Source: an uncultured Faecalicoccus sp.
GTDB taxonomy: Bacteria > Bacillota_I > Bacilli_A > Erysipelotrichales > Erysipelotrichaceae
Assembly (NCBI RefSeq): GCF_944327125.1
Contig: NZ_CALVGO010000011.1
Coordinates: forward strand, 1 to 35,400
Reading direction: 5' to 3'
DNA length: 35,400 nucleotides
Shown here: piece by piece, positions 27,744-35,370 of the stretch
Position numbering within the stretch: position 1 is the first letter of the stretch
How the letters are laid out: each line of letters begins with the position of its first letter
Notes under the pieces: generated by a model
What the model saw: only the letters and a program-made list of their open reading frames with translations
Database searches by the model: none
Told to the model about the DNA's origin: nothing
Program-made: the position numbers and the translations under genes

Positions 27744-29078
27744 CTAGTATTCTTTTTCTTTGATATAGTCCACGACTTGTTTCACGTAGTGTTCACATAA
27801 CGCATCGGTCTGGGCTTCCACCATGACTCGAACCAAAGGTTCGGTTCCGCTGGGGCGAACCAGGATCCGGCCATTGTCCTTCAGTTCCTTTTCCACCGAT
27901 TTTACAACGTCCCATAAAGCTGGATCTTCCAGACAGCGATCTTTATCTTTTACAGTGACATTCTCTAAAAGCTGCGGATAAATAAACAGACCTTCGGATA
28001 AGTCTTCCAGGCTCTTGCCGGTATTCTTCATGATCTCCAGTAATTTTAATGCGGTCAAAAGCCCATCTCCGGTAACGGCATTTTCATAAAAAATGATATG
28101 TCCGCTTTGTTCTCCGCCTAAATAATAATCATGTTTCTGCATTTCCTCAAAAACATATTTATCCCCTACCGGAGTCTGAATGTAATCGATCTTGTTGGCA
28201 TCCAGAGCTTTATACAGGCCCAGGTTGGCCATGACCGTGGTCACGCACATATTTTTATTGAGGCGATTGCACGATTTCATATAGCGGCTGCAGATATAAA
28301 GGATGTAATCCCCATTGATCAGCTCTCCTTTGGCATTGACCGCAATCAAACGGTCGGCATCTCCATCAAAGGCCAGTCCGATATCGTAGTCGCCTTCACG
28401 AACCATTTCCTGTAATTTTTCCGGATGGGTCGATCCACAGTTTTTGTTGATATTGATTCCATTCGGAGAATTCGAGATGGCTTCCACGGTGGCGCCTAAA
28501 GAATCCAGGGTTTCAATAGCGGTACTTGTGGCCGAGCCGTTCGCATTATCGACCGCGATCTTAAAGCCTGTCAGATCCACAGGTACGATTTCTTTTAACC
28601 AGGACATGTAGATTTCCAAACCATCCTGCCATTCGATATATTCCCCAATATGATCGCCTGTAGACAGTTCAAGCTGACTTTTGCCATCCATATAATCTTC
28701 AATTTGAAGAAGAACTTCTTCTTCCATCTTTTCACCATTATGATTAAACACTTTGATCCCGTTATCATAATAAGGGTTGTGACTGGCGGATACCATGATT
28801 CCACAGTCAAACCGCTCTTTCTGGATCAAATAGCTGACAGCAGGTGTAGGGCATACGCCTAAAAGATAGACCTGTGCTCCCATGGATGTAGCCCCGGCGG
28901 CAAGACCCAGTTCAAACATATCGCCGCTTAGACGGGTGTCTTTTCCTATCAGGATGCGGGCATGTTTGTTTTTTCCATAATACATACCCAGATATTGTCC
29001 TATTTTAATCGACATATCTAAGGTCAATGTTTCGTTAGCTCTTCCTCTTACTCCATCGGTTCCAAAATATCTTCCCAT
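27744..29078 (-). CDS. glmM: Phosphoglucosamine mutase
   Basis: Converts glucosamine-6-phosphate to glucosamine-1-phosphate for UDP-GlcNAc and peptidoglycan synthesis. 444 residues. FGTDGVRG is at residues 5-12, the phosphoserine loop VSASHNP has Ser99, the metal-binding loop is FDGDADR, and the C-terminal phosphate-binding loop is RPSGTEP. It is in the conserved cdaA-cdaR-glmM arrangement, where GlmM and CdaR modulate the diadenylate cyclase in studied Bacillota. AGGAG lies 6 bases before the ATG and cdaR ends 9 bases upstream. Confidence 0.97.
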   Translation of the reverse strand: MGRYFGTDGVRGRANETLTLDMSIKIGQYLGMYYGKNKHARILIGKDTRLSGDMFELGLAAGATSMGAQVYLLGVCPTPAVSYLIQKERFDCGIMVSASHNPYYDNGIKVFNHNGEKMEEEVLLQIEDYMDGKSQLELSTGDHIGEYIEWQDGLEIYMSWLKEIVPVDLTGFKIAVDNANGSATSTAIETLDSLGATVEAISNSPNGININKNCGSTHPEKLQEMVREGDYDIGLAFDGDADRLIAVNAKGELINGDYILYICSRYMKSCNRLNKNMCVTTVMANLGLYKALDANKIDYIQTPVGDKYVFEEMQKHDYYLGGEQSGHIIFYENAVTGDGLLTALKLLEIMKNTGKSLEDLSEGLFIYPQLLENVTVKDKDRCLEDPALWDVVKSVEKELKDNGRILVRPSGTEPLVRVMVEAQTDALCEHYVKQVVDYIKEKEY

Positions 29079-29087
29079 AAATAACTC

Positions 29088-29870
29088 CTATTCTGTATCT
29101 TCTCTTTCGACCGTCGCATCGATCTTATCCGGTTCGATTTCAACCTGAACCCGGCTTCCATCGGCATCATAGCAGGCAACCGATGCTTTGACTTCGAATT
29201 TCTTTTCTTCGTTTGTATGGCCGCTGACATCGACAATGGCACGCACAAAGCGAATCGCATTGAGTTCATCGGCAGTCGCCCTTACCGTTACCATGTTCTG
29301 TGATAAGACCGGTGTTTTGAAATCGGAAGATTTCTGACCCGTACCGATCACGATTTCCGGACTCACGGTAAAAGAACGTGTTTGTTTCTGCGTGATGGTG
29401 GCGGTCACCGTTTCCGGTGAAATGATCGATTTTAGTGTAGAAGGAAGATTCTTTAATTCCAGTTCGATCACATGACTTCCTTCGTCATACTGACGCAAGT
29501 CCGCTTCCACTTTTAAATTCGGGTTCTGCTGACGAAAAACCTGAATGTCCATGGCTTCCCCGGATAAAGAAACCTGCACACTGGAAGGAACTCCGCTTAC
29601 TTCAAAGTTTTCTTCATCGAGTTGAATATCCACATCAATGTTTCCTAAATCAACGATCGTTGTTCGGTCGTTGAACAGTTCCACACGAATATTGTCATAA
29701 TTGATACCTAAACAGATCACCAGTGAAATCAAAAAAGAAACAATAAGCGATCCCACTTTATTAAAGATGATCTTGTCAAACATTTTATTGAATCTTCGAA
29801 ACAAAGACCGCAATACATTCTGGATCTTCTCTAAGAAAGGAGTAGAATGCTTAGGATTTTGGTTTGACAT
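29088..29870 (-). CDS. cdaR: YbbR-domain protein CdaR, regulator of CdaA
   Basis: A membrane-anchored protein of 260 residues with one N-terminal transmembrane helix (about residues 38-55, VGSLIVSFLISLVICLGI) and extracellular YbbR repeats (motifs such as VDIQLDEENFEVSGVPSSVQVSLSG, and VRATADELNAIRFVRAIVDV). In Bacillota YbbR proteins bind and modulate the c-di-AMP cyclase CdaA. The ATG at 29870 is chosen because GGGGGTG lies 7 bases upstream; the ATG at 29876 is only about one base from that site. It overlaps the cdaA 3' end by 20 bases. Confidence 0.92.
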   Translation of the reverse strand: MSNQNPKHSTPFLEKIQNVLRSLFRRFNKMFDKIIFNKVGSLIVSFLISLVICLGINYDNIRVELFNDRTTIVDLGNIDVDIQLDEENFEVSGVPSSVQVSLSGEAMDIQVFRQQNPNLKVEADLRQYDEGSHVIELELKNLPSTLKSIISPETVTATITQKQTRSFTVSPEIVIGTGQKSSDFKTPVLSQNMVTVRATADELNAIRFVRAIVDVSGHTNEEKKFEVKASVACYDADGSRVQVEIEPDKIDATVEREDTE

Positions 29871-30807
29871 GTGCATTCACCCCCTGATTACTTAAATCGA
29901 CAACCTCAAGAGGATGGATCCTTTCATCCGTATTTCTTCTTTGACTGTCGGCATTGCGCTTGTTTCTGGTCAATCCCAGATTCTTGGCCGTTTTGATCAC
30001 CGGCTGAAAAATCGAATTGGAGGAACTCGGCTCCGTGGCATCCGGAACGAGCAAATTCATCAATAATCGCTTCAGGCCTTCCGGTTTATACTGTGTCAGC
30101 TGCCCATTCATGGCCACTGAGATATTTCCGGTTTCTTCACTGACGATGATCGTGATCGAATCGGTGATCTCACTGATCCCGACAGCGGCTCTGTGCCGGG
30201 CCCCGTACTTGCTTGGAAGGTCTTTTGTCGTTGGCGGATAATAAGCCGCCGCACAGGCAATCTTATTTCCGATGATAATGACGGCACCATCGTGCATCGG
30301 TGTCCCATACTGAAAGATGGTTCCCAAAAGTTCACTGGTAACAACAGAATCCATCTCGATCCCGGTATGAACAAAATCTTCCAGTGAAGAGGTTCTTTGA
30401 ATGGAGATCAAAGCCCCCGTCTTTGATTGAGACATCGCCGTGCAGGCACGCACCAGTTCCTCGATCATGTTGATTTGATTGTCCCGAGACACATTGAGGC
30501 CTAAGAAAGAACTGGTTTTTCCAAATTTTTCCAAAGTTTCTCGAATCTCCGGCTGAAAGATGATAACTAAAATGATCACTCCCCAACTGACAAAAGTGTT
30601 GATCAAAAAACTGACAGCACTTAAGCCCAGGATACTCGAAATGCCTTGTGCAATCACAATAAACAAGATACCTTTTGCGATCTGTATGGTTCGGGTATTG
30701 TTTCGAACGATCTTTAACGCATAATAAAGAACGGCCCAAACCACGATAATATCTAAAATCAGCCGCAGGAACAATGAAACATCACTTAAAGTAATATTCA
30801 CACTCAT
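29851..30807 (-). CDS. cdaA: Diadenylate cyclase CdaA (c-di-AMP synthase)
   Basis: Makes cyclic di-AMP from two ATP. Three predicted membrane helices occupy residues 12-85, then the DAC domain has the catalytic MHDGAV (Asp173-Ala175) and RHRAA (Arg204-His205-Arg206) motifs. A ~65-residue C-terminal tail (about 255-318), rich in Asn and Arg, is variable. The family size is about 270 residues, so this tail is an extension. Start: the ATG at 30807 is only one base from the SD-like AAAGGGGG, while an in-frame GTG at 30801 has the ideal seven bases; 30801 may be the true start. Head of cdaA-cdaR-glmM. Confidence 0.94.
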   Translation of the reverse strand: MSVNITLSDVSLFLRLILDIIVVWAVLYYALKIVRNNTRTIQIAKGILFIVIAQGISSILGLSAVSFLINTFVSWGVIILVIIFQPEIRETLEKFGKTSSFLGLNVSRDNQINMIEELVRACTAMSQSKTGALISIQRTSSLEDFVHTGIEMDSVVTSELLGTIFQYGTPMHDGAVIIIGNKIACAAAYYPPTTKDLPSKYGARHRAAVGISEITDSITIIVSEETGNISVAMNGQLTQYKPEGLKRLLMNLLVPDATEPSSSNSIFQPVIKTAKNLGLTRNKRNADSQRRNTDERIHPLEVVDLSNQGVNAHVKPKS

Positions 30808-30825
30808 TCCCCCTTTAACAAGTTA

Positions 30826-31596
30826 TTATTTCAAGATTTCACGAATCATGCTTCCTACCGAATCATAGATCAAGGAAGCGTTTTCTTTGACTTCTTCCAG
30901 AGCCATTTCCATGCAGGCTCCGTGATCCCCATAGGTCATCAAAGGAATATCGTTATAAGAATCCCCAATCGTATAGACATCGTCATCGGCAACATTGGCA
31001 TACTCAATGACGAATTCAAGACCCGTAGCTTTAGAGATTCCTTTTGGAACCACATCCACTACAAAATTGTTTGCATAGGCAACAACGTTTTCCCCAAAGA
31101 ACATATTGATATTTTCAGCCATGGATTTTGCCAGCCCCTGATCGGCCATGGACAAAACCACCTGAGCAAATTTCTGGCATGTCATGATATCTTCTTCTGT
31201 ATAGTCACTGGCCATATCCGGATAGCGATGGTCCGTTATGGTTTCATCGATCGTAACTTTATGACGATGTCTTCCATCGTTGATCACAACACTGGCAACG
31301 CCTTCTTCCTGCTTGGCCGCAAAAAAGATATCGATGGCCGTTACAACATCCAGATAGTTGGATAACAGTTCCTGCCCATCGGCATCAAAAACCATACCCC
31401 CATTATTGGTAATATAGTAATCCACCGGCAAGCTGTATTCCTTTGCCTGGGCTTCAATGGATTCCATGGAACGTCCGGTACAAAGTACAAACATATTTCC
31501 TTGTTTCTTCCATTCCTGAATGGCTTCCAGATCTTCCGGCATGATGTGTTTTGCGTATTTTAATGTTCCATCATAATCTGTCGCTAATAGTTTCAT
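30826..31596 (-). CDS. HAD-superfamily phosphatase, Cof type
   Basis: A 256-residue Cof/YbiV-like hydrolase. The N-terminal LLATDYDGTL holds the nucleophile Asp7 and Asp9; a cap of about 100 residues follows, and the C-terminal TIGDSYNDIPLM carries the metal-binding motif. Family members dephosphorylate sugar phosphates, flavins or PLP; the substrate here is unknown. The ATG at 31596 has GAGGA 7-8 bases upstream; the frame is open 15 codons further without a binding site. It precedes cdaA by 18 bases and is probably the first gene of that transcription unit. Confidence 0.88.
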   Translation of the reverse strand: MKLLATDYDGTLKYAKHIMPEDLEAIQEWKKQGNMFVLCTGRSMESIEAQAKEYSLPVDYYITNNGGMVFDADGQELLSNYLDVVTAIDIFFAAKQEEGVASVVINDGRHRHKVTIDETITDHRYPDMASDYTEEDIMTCQKFAQVVLSMADQGLAKSMAENINMFFGENVVAYANNFVVDVVPKGISKATGLEFVIEYANVADDDVYTIGDSYNDIPLMTYGDHGACMEMALEEVKENASLIYDSVGSMIREILK

Positions 31597-31689
31597 AAAA
31601 GAGTCCTCAACTTTTCTTTTTTTCTGTATATAATATACCACAGAACATTGAAATCACATAATTCAACGAATAAAATTTATCGCATAGAA

Positions 31690-31720
31690 ACAAGAAAAGC
31701 AGGAATCTCAAGATCCCTGC
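31690..31720 (-). terminator. Terminator of the candidate RNA
   Basis: On the minus strand GCAGGGATCT pairs with AGATTCCTGC with one mismatch, followed by TTTTCTTGTTT. On the plus strand there is no U run, so it works only for minus-strand transcription, about 450 bases past the LytTR gene. Confidence 0.75.
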
Positions 31721-32113
31721 TTTATGAAACTATTTTGTTGTATGATCCATCTATCTTGACGAATTTCTGTATAACGTATTTTCTACAGCATTGCCTAACT
31801 ACGATCTATATTCAGGTGTCTGTGCTCTTTTTATACAGAATTAGATGACATCTTAACATTTACCAAGACGTTTTCCCTTGTGAAATTCATCACTGATAGT
31901 CAACTTCTCTACCTAACTACGTCCATGTATCTGTTAAGTCCAAGGAATGTTTTTTTCGGATTGCTCCGACCTGACGTTTGGAGGCTTCTCTCCATAGCTT
32001 CGTGCTTCGCCAGGAAAAACAAGATCCTGGCAACTATTGTATTGTCATCTTCCCACCGCTCTCTTTTTTCTATCCTGGGAAACTATTTGCGTCCTCTTTG
32101 TTTCCCTTTGTTC
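31697..32113 (-). ncRNA. Candidate structured non-coding RNA of about 417 nt
   Basis: This fills the gene-free stretch 31642-32168. A minus-strand promoter (see 32120-32147) and a terminator delimit it. The predicted RNA has several clean stems: GGGAAAC/GTTTCCC at the 5' end; GCCAGGA/TCCTGGC; CGGA-GCAA-TCCG with a GNRA tetraloop; and a long stem in which AATTCTGTATAA pairs with TTATACAGAAATT, enclosing about 60 bases. No reading frame of useful length with a ribosome site exists on the minus strand; the longest short frame (MKVNKGKQRGRK) starts at the -10 box. I recognise no known RNA family. Reading it as a long 3' leader of the LytTR mRNA is the main alternative. Confidence 0.45.
31794..31921. 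repeat. Pair of direct repeats CCTAACTACG
   Basis: An identical ten-base sequence at 31794-31803 and 31912-31921 inside the candidate RNA, 118 bases apart, in similar flanking context (both followed by a pyrimidine-rich AT segment). On the minus strand it reads CGTAGTTAGG, which faintly resembles LytTR-type sites. Confidence 0.5.
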
Positions 32114-32119
32114 ACTTTC

Positions 32120-32147
32120 ATTATAGCCAAAGAAACTTCAAAGACAA
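32120..32147 (-). promoter_or_regulatory. Promoter of the candidate RNA
   Basis: TATAAT (32120-32125), a perfect -10, with TTGTCT (32142-32147, four of six matches) 16 bp upstream on the minus strand. It lies 22 bases past the end of the LytTR gene. Confidence 0.6.
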
Positions 32148-32168
32148 CAAGGCTGTCCAAAACGGCAT

Positions 32169-32849
32169 TTATTCTGTCTCTTTTGGTTTTTTCTTCTGAA
32201 AGATCCTTTTTTTCTGGGATCTGGACAAAGGAACTCTTTCTCCCGTGGAAAGTTCAACTTCGTCCTTATACCAGGCTACGATATGGATCGCATTGACAAG
32301 AAAGGAAACATGAACCCGTAAAAATCCATAACTTTCCAAGGTCTCAGAGAGTTTGGACATGCTGGCGCGTTCATGAAACTCCCCTTTTTTTGTATGGAAG
32401 TACAGCATTTTTTCCATTTTATCCACATAGTAGATATCCTGATACGGCAAGCGCATATGAACCCCGTCATAATTCAATTCATAAAATTCCTGCTGATGAC
32501 ATAAAGAAGTAATAATATCTTTTTGATTCAATATTTCTTCTTTAATGTTGGATTTATTGATATATAAGATACGATTTCGCTGATCGTTGCCTTTTTTCAT
32601 AAGGGCGTTGTCACACAGGTAGACAAAAAGCGCATTCGGATTGTCATGAACAAAAACACTTTCCAGACGAGGCGTTTTAAAAACTTCGTCAAAGAGAAAC
32701 AGCCGATATTCTTCCTTTTTCATCTTTCGGGCCAGATCCGAAGCTTTTGTGAACAAGCGAAACGTCCAGTCCACATCCTCTAATACCTTTGCCAAAGTAA
32801 ATACGGCTTCCATGGCTTCTTTTTCATACTCCAGTATCGCAACTTTCAT
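32169..32849 (-). CDS. LytTR-domain transcriptional regulator with receiver-like N-terminus
   Basis: A 226-residue regulator. The C-terminal ~100 residues (about 120-216) form a LytTR DNA-binding domain: YYVDKMEKMLYFHTKKGEF, LSETLESYGFLRVHVSFLVN and VELSTGERVPLSRSQKKRI. The N-terminal ~110 residues resemble a CheY receiver in size, with a possible Asp54 (LFLFDEVF) and Lys99, but the acidic pocket reads ILEYE instead of the usual adjacent acids, so phosphorylation is doubtful. No kinase is nearby. The start follows the murA terminator by about 13 bases with no clear Shine-Dalgarno site; the promoter is probably inside or beside that terminator. Confidence 0.85.
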   Translation of the reverse strand: MKVAILEYEKEAMEAVFTLAKVLEDVDWTFRLFTKASDLARKMKKEEYRLFLFDEVFKTPRLESVFVHDNPNALFVYLCDNALMKKGNDQRNRILYINKSNIKEEILNQKDIITSLCHQQEFYELNYDGVHMRLPYQDIYYVDKMEKMLYFHTKKGEFHERASMSKLSETLESYGFLRVHVSFLVNAIHIVAWYKDEVELSTGERVPLSRSQKKRIFQKKKPKETE

Positions 32850-32862
32850 ACTTCAATTCTAA

Positions 32863-32894
32863 TATAAAAAAGACTGTAAAATCAATTACAGTCT
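32863..32894 (-). terminator. murA terminator
   Basis: AGACTGTAA pairs with TTACAGTCT in a 9-bp stem followed by six U residues on the minus strand. The TAG stop of murA forms part of the stem. Confidence 0.88.
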
Positions 32895-34158
32895 ACTCAA
32901 CTTCTTCACGCCAGAGATTGGCTCCCAAAGATTTCAATTTTCCATCCAGATCTTCATATCCACGATCAATATGATAAATATCATGAATTTCTGTGACTCC
33001 TTCGGCCATCAATGCGGCAACGACAAGACACGCCCCGCATCTTAGATCGGTAGCCACGACATTGGTTCCAAATAAAGGGGTATTCCCGTTGATAAAGGCA
33101 CTTGGAACACGAACATCGATATCCGCCCCCATCTTATTCAATTCATAACAGTGTTTAAATCGTTCGGTATAAATCGTTTCCGTTACAACGGACTGCCCTT
33201 CGGCACGGGTCAATAAAGCCGTAAAAGGCTGTTGGACATCGGTGGCGAAGCCCGGATATGGTTTTGTCAAAATGTCGGTCGGTTTCAACGGTCCCTCTGT
33301 TTTGAACACTTCAATGGCATCGGCTCCTACTTCCATCTTGATACCGATCTCCTTTAATTTCATTGTGATCGCATCCACGTGCTGCGGAATGATGTTTTCG
33401 ATCCGCATATGATCGGCCATGGCAGCGGCAATGATCAAATACGTGCTGGCCTCAATGCGGTCAGGGATGATCTCATGCATGCATCCGCTAAGACGGTCGA
33501 CCCCATCAATGGTCAGTGTACTGGTTCCCATACCGTGAATACGCGCCCCCATCTTATTCAACAAAGTCGCAATGTCAATGATTTCCGGTTCACGGGCGGC
33601 ATTTTCAATAACCGTTCGTCCTTTGGCATACACCGCAGCCATCATGATATTGATGGTGGCTCCTACCGAACTGATATCTAAGAAAATATTGGCCCCTTTA
33701 AGTTCTTTGGCATCCAGGATATAACATCCTTTCGAATAGGTCACGGTAGCCCCTAAGGCCTCAAAGCCTTTGAGGTGCAGGTCGATGGGTCTTGGCCCCA
33801 GATAACAGCCTCCCGGCATCTTGATTTCCGCATGACCAAATTTTCCCAATAAAGCTCCCATAAAATAGTAACTGGCTCTCAGCTTACTAACCGCAGTCGA
33901 TACCATCGGTTTATTATTCATACGGCTGGGATCAATATATAAAGTCTCTTCATCGATGTAAGAAACCACAACATCCAGTTCTTCGAGCAATATTTTTAAA
34001 GATCGAACATCGCTGATATTAGGAACACCATAGATGGTCACCGGTTCATTGGCTAAAACACAGGCAGGTATCAAAGCTACCGTAGCGTTTTTTGAACCGC
34101 TGATTCGCACCGTTCCATTCAATCGGTGTCCACCTTCGATCTTGATAACTTTTTCCAT
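32893..34158 (-). CDS. murA: UDP-N-acetylglucosamine 1-carboxyvinyltransferase (MurA/MurZ)
   Basis: The first committed step of peptidoglycan synthesis, transferring enolpyruvate from PEP to UDP-GlcNAc. 421 residues. The substrate-binding ISGSKNATVALIPA has Lys23, and the catalytic loop MPGGCYLGPRPIDLHL has Cys118, the residue alkylated by fosfomycin, so the enzyme should be sensitive in principle. The C-terminal DLRCGACLVVAALMAEG is also conserved. Sequence features (MEKVIKIEGG start) suit the MurA2/MurZ branch of Bacillota. GGGAGG lies 7 bases before the ATG. Monocistronic. Confidence 0.96.
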   Translation of the reverse strand: MEKVIKIEGGHRLNGTVRISGSKNATVALIPACVLANEPVTIYGVPNISDVRSLKILLEELDVVVSYIDEETLYIDPSRMNNKPMVSTAVSKLRASYYFMGALLGKFGHAEIKMPGGCYLGPRPIDLHLKGFEALGATVTYSKGCYILDAKELKGANIFLDISSVGATINIMMAAVYAKGRTVIENAAREPEIIDIATLLNKMGARIHGMGTSTLTIDGVDRLSGCMHEIIPDRIEASTYLIIAAAMADHMRIENIIPQHVDAITMKLKEIGIKMEVGADAIEVFKTEGPLKPTDILTKPYPGFATDVQQPFTALLTRAEGQSVVTETIYTERFKHCYELNKMGADIDVRVPSAFINGNTPLFGTNVVATDLRCGACLVVAALMAEGVTEIHDIYHIDRGYEDLDGKLKSLGANLWREEVE

Positions 34159-34263
34159 AAAGAATCCTCCCTAACAGGTTTATATATCATCTACAAAAAA
34201 CTACGATTGTTTAAAGACTATTTTAATTTTAAAAAACACATGTCCAAAACGCAAGTATCAGGC

Positions 34264-34292
34264 AAAAAAAAACATTACCGTTACCGATAATG
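34264..34292 (-). terminator. Terminator of the tRNA operon
   Basis: CATTATCG pairs with CGGTAATG over a GTAA tetraloop, followed by nine U residues on the minus strand, 11 bases after the Gly tRNA. Confidence 0.9.
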
Positions 34293-34302
34293 AGCGCTTT
34301 CA

Positions 34303-34376
34303 TGGAGCAGGTGATGAGAATCGAACTCACGTAGTCAGCTTGGAAGGCTGAAGTTCTACCATTGAACTACACCTGC
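34303..34376 (-). tRNA. tRNA-Gly (anticodon TCC)
   Basis: A 74-base cloverleaf including an encoded CCA end. Acceptor GCAGGTG pairs with CACCTGC; the D arm AGTTCAATGGTAGAAC, the anticodon loop CTTCCAA (TCC at 34342-34344) and the T arm GAGTTCGATTCTC are all present. Last tRNA of a three-gene operon. Confidence 0.97.
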
Positions 34377-34384
34377 AAAATAAA

Positions 34385-34460
34385 TGGCGGTCCAGATGGG
34401 ACTCGAACCCACGATCTCCTCCGTGACAGGGAGGCATGTTAACCACTACACCACTGGACC
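34385..34460 (-). tRNA. tRNA-Asp (anticodon GTC)
   Basis: A 76-base cloverleaf with encoded CCA. Acceptor GGTCCAG pairs with CTGGACC; the anticodon loop reads CTGTCAC and the T arm GTGGGTTCGAGTCCCAT. It is the middle tRNA of the operon, 8 bases upstream of tRNA-Gly. Confidence 0.97.
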
Positions 34461-34483
34461 AAATTCTATATCTTTTAATAAAA

Positions 34484-34574
34484 TGGCGGAGAAGGAGAGA
34501 TTTGAACTCTCGCGCCAGTTTCCCGACCTATACCCTTAGCAGGGGCACCTCTTCAACCACTTGAGTACTTCTCC
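34484..34574 (-). tRNA. tRNA-Ser (anticodon GCT)
   Basis: A 91-base class II tRNA with a long variable arm (GGTATAGGTCGGGAAACTGGCG region) and encoded CCA. Acceptor GGAGAAG pairs with CTTCTCC; the anticodon loop CTGCTAA reads AGC/AGU codons. First tRNA of the operon. Confidence 0.97.
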
Positions 34575-34614
34575 AAGTTTTAAGATCAGGAACGCTACTC
34601 ATCAGCGCTAGTAA

Positions 34615-34643
34615 ATATTACCATGTTCATTTCCATTGCGCAA
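34615..34643 (-). promoter_or_regulatory. tRNA operon promoter
   Basis: TTGCGC (34638-34643), a 17-bp spacer and TAATAT (34615-34620) on the minus strand. The predicted start near 34608 is about 34 bases before tRNA-Ser. Confidence 0.65.
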
Positions 34644-34650
34644 GCTTTTT

Positions 34651-35331
34651 TTACAAAATTTTTTTAATTTCTTTTAAATCTTGTACGATATACTTTGGCT
34701 GCGGTGAAATCGTACACGCCATCCCCTTGGGATTGTACCAGATCGAATCCAGAGATACCCGATTGGCTCCCTGAATATCGGCCCGCAAAGAATCACCGAT
34801 CACGATGACTTCTTCCTTGTTTTTGATTTTCAGATCATTCAGGCAATATTCAAAAAATTCTCTGGCCGGTTTTTGAAACCGAACATTTTCGGAAACATAG
34901 ATATTCGCCATATAGTCATAAAGCCCGGCAATCTTCAAGCGATTGATCTGCTGAGCCAAAGAAGCATTCGAAGTTACACATAGCCGATACTTTTTTGATA
35001 GATAAGCCACCAGATCCTGTGCCCCTTCAATCGGAAAAGAATGGTAGTTTAATCCATCGACAAATTTTTCTTCCAATCGAGGGCCGTCAAAATCAATATG
35101 CAAAGCCTCAAGAATCAGGTTCCATCGGATCCTGGCATGTTCTTTTTTGGTCAGTGTTCCTTTTTCGATCTTTTCCCATAATCCATTATTGATCTTTAAA
35201 AATGTCGAAAAAACTTCCCGGGAAAAAGGAAGTCCAAAATAAGTAAACGCTTCTTTCATCGACGCAAGAGCACAGGCGTTAAAGTCAATGAGCGTGTTAT
35301 CGACATCGATAAATACTGTTTTGATCATCAT
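34651..35331 (-). CDS. HAD-superfamily hydrolase, YjjG/YfnB-like nucleotidase
   Basis: A 226-residue phosphatase. The nucleophile loop VFIDVDNTLIDF, a helical cap (about residues 17-95), the Ser/Thr motif LCVTSNASLAQQINRLK, the Lys of RFQKPAREFFEYCL and the metal loop VIGDSLRADIQGANR match the YjjG/YfnB branch, whose members remove phosphate from non-canonical pyrimidine nucleotides. The substrate is not established here. Start: tandem ATGs at 35331 and 35328 lack a Shine-Dalgarno site; a TATAAT 5 bases upstream would put transcription at the second ATG, although no -35 box is visible. Confidence 0.88.
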   Translation of the reverse strand: MMIKTVFIDVDNTLIDFNACALASMKEAFTYFGLPFSREVFSTFLKINNGLWEKIEKGTLTKKEHARIRWNLILEALHIDFDGPRLEEKFVDGLNYHSFPIEGAQDLVAYLSKKYRLCVTSNASLAQQINRLKIAGLYDYMANIYVSENVRFQKPAREFFEYCLNDLKIKNKEEVIVIGDSLRADIQGANRVSLDSIWYNPKGMACTISPQPKYIVQDLKEIKKIL

Positions 35332-35342
35332 AGGGATTATAC

Positions 35343-35370
35343 AAAAAAAGCGACCAGATTACTAGTCGCT
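35343..35370 (-). terminator. Terminator of the gene beyond the right edge
   Basis: AGCGACTAG pairs with CTGGTCGCT (one G-U pair) over TAAT, followed by seven U residues on the minus strand. Its stem contains the apparent TAG stop of the upstream partial gene. Confidence 0.85.

Noticed and set aside
31600-31660. Promoter for the HAD-cdaA unit
   Set aside because: TATATT or TATTAT candidates near 31630-31637 have no acceptable -35 box at a normal spacing, so I did not annotate one.
31697-32113. RNase P RNA, tmRNA, SRP RNA or 6S RNA as identity of the RNA candidate
   Set aside because: None of the signature motifs I know (e.g. the GAGGAAAGTCC region of RNase P, tmRNA's tRNA-like ends, the SRP GGAAGG/GNAR elements) is present. 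The GGACGCAAAT fragment only partly resembles c-di-GMP-I riboswitches.
31880-32296. A 138-codon plus-strand open frame across the gene-free stretch
   Set aside because: It runs into the opposite strand of the LytTR gene, has no ribosome site, resembles no protein family and has odd composition.
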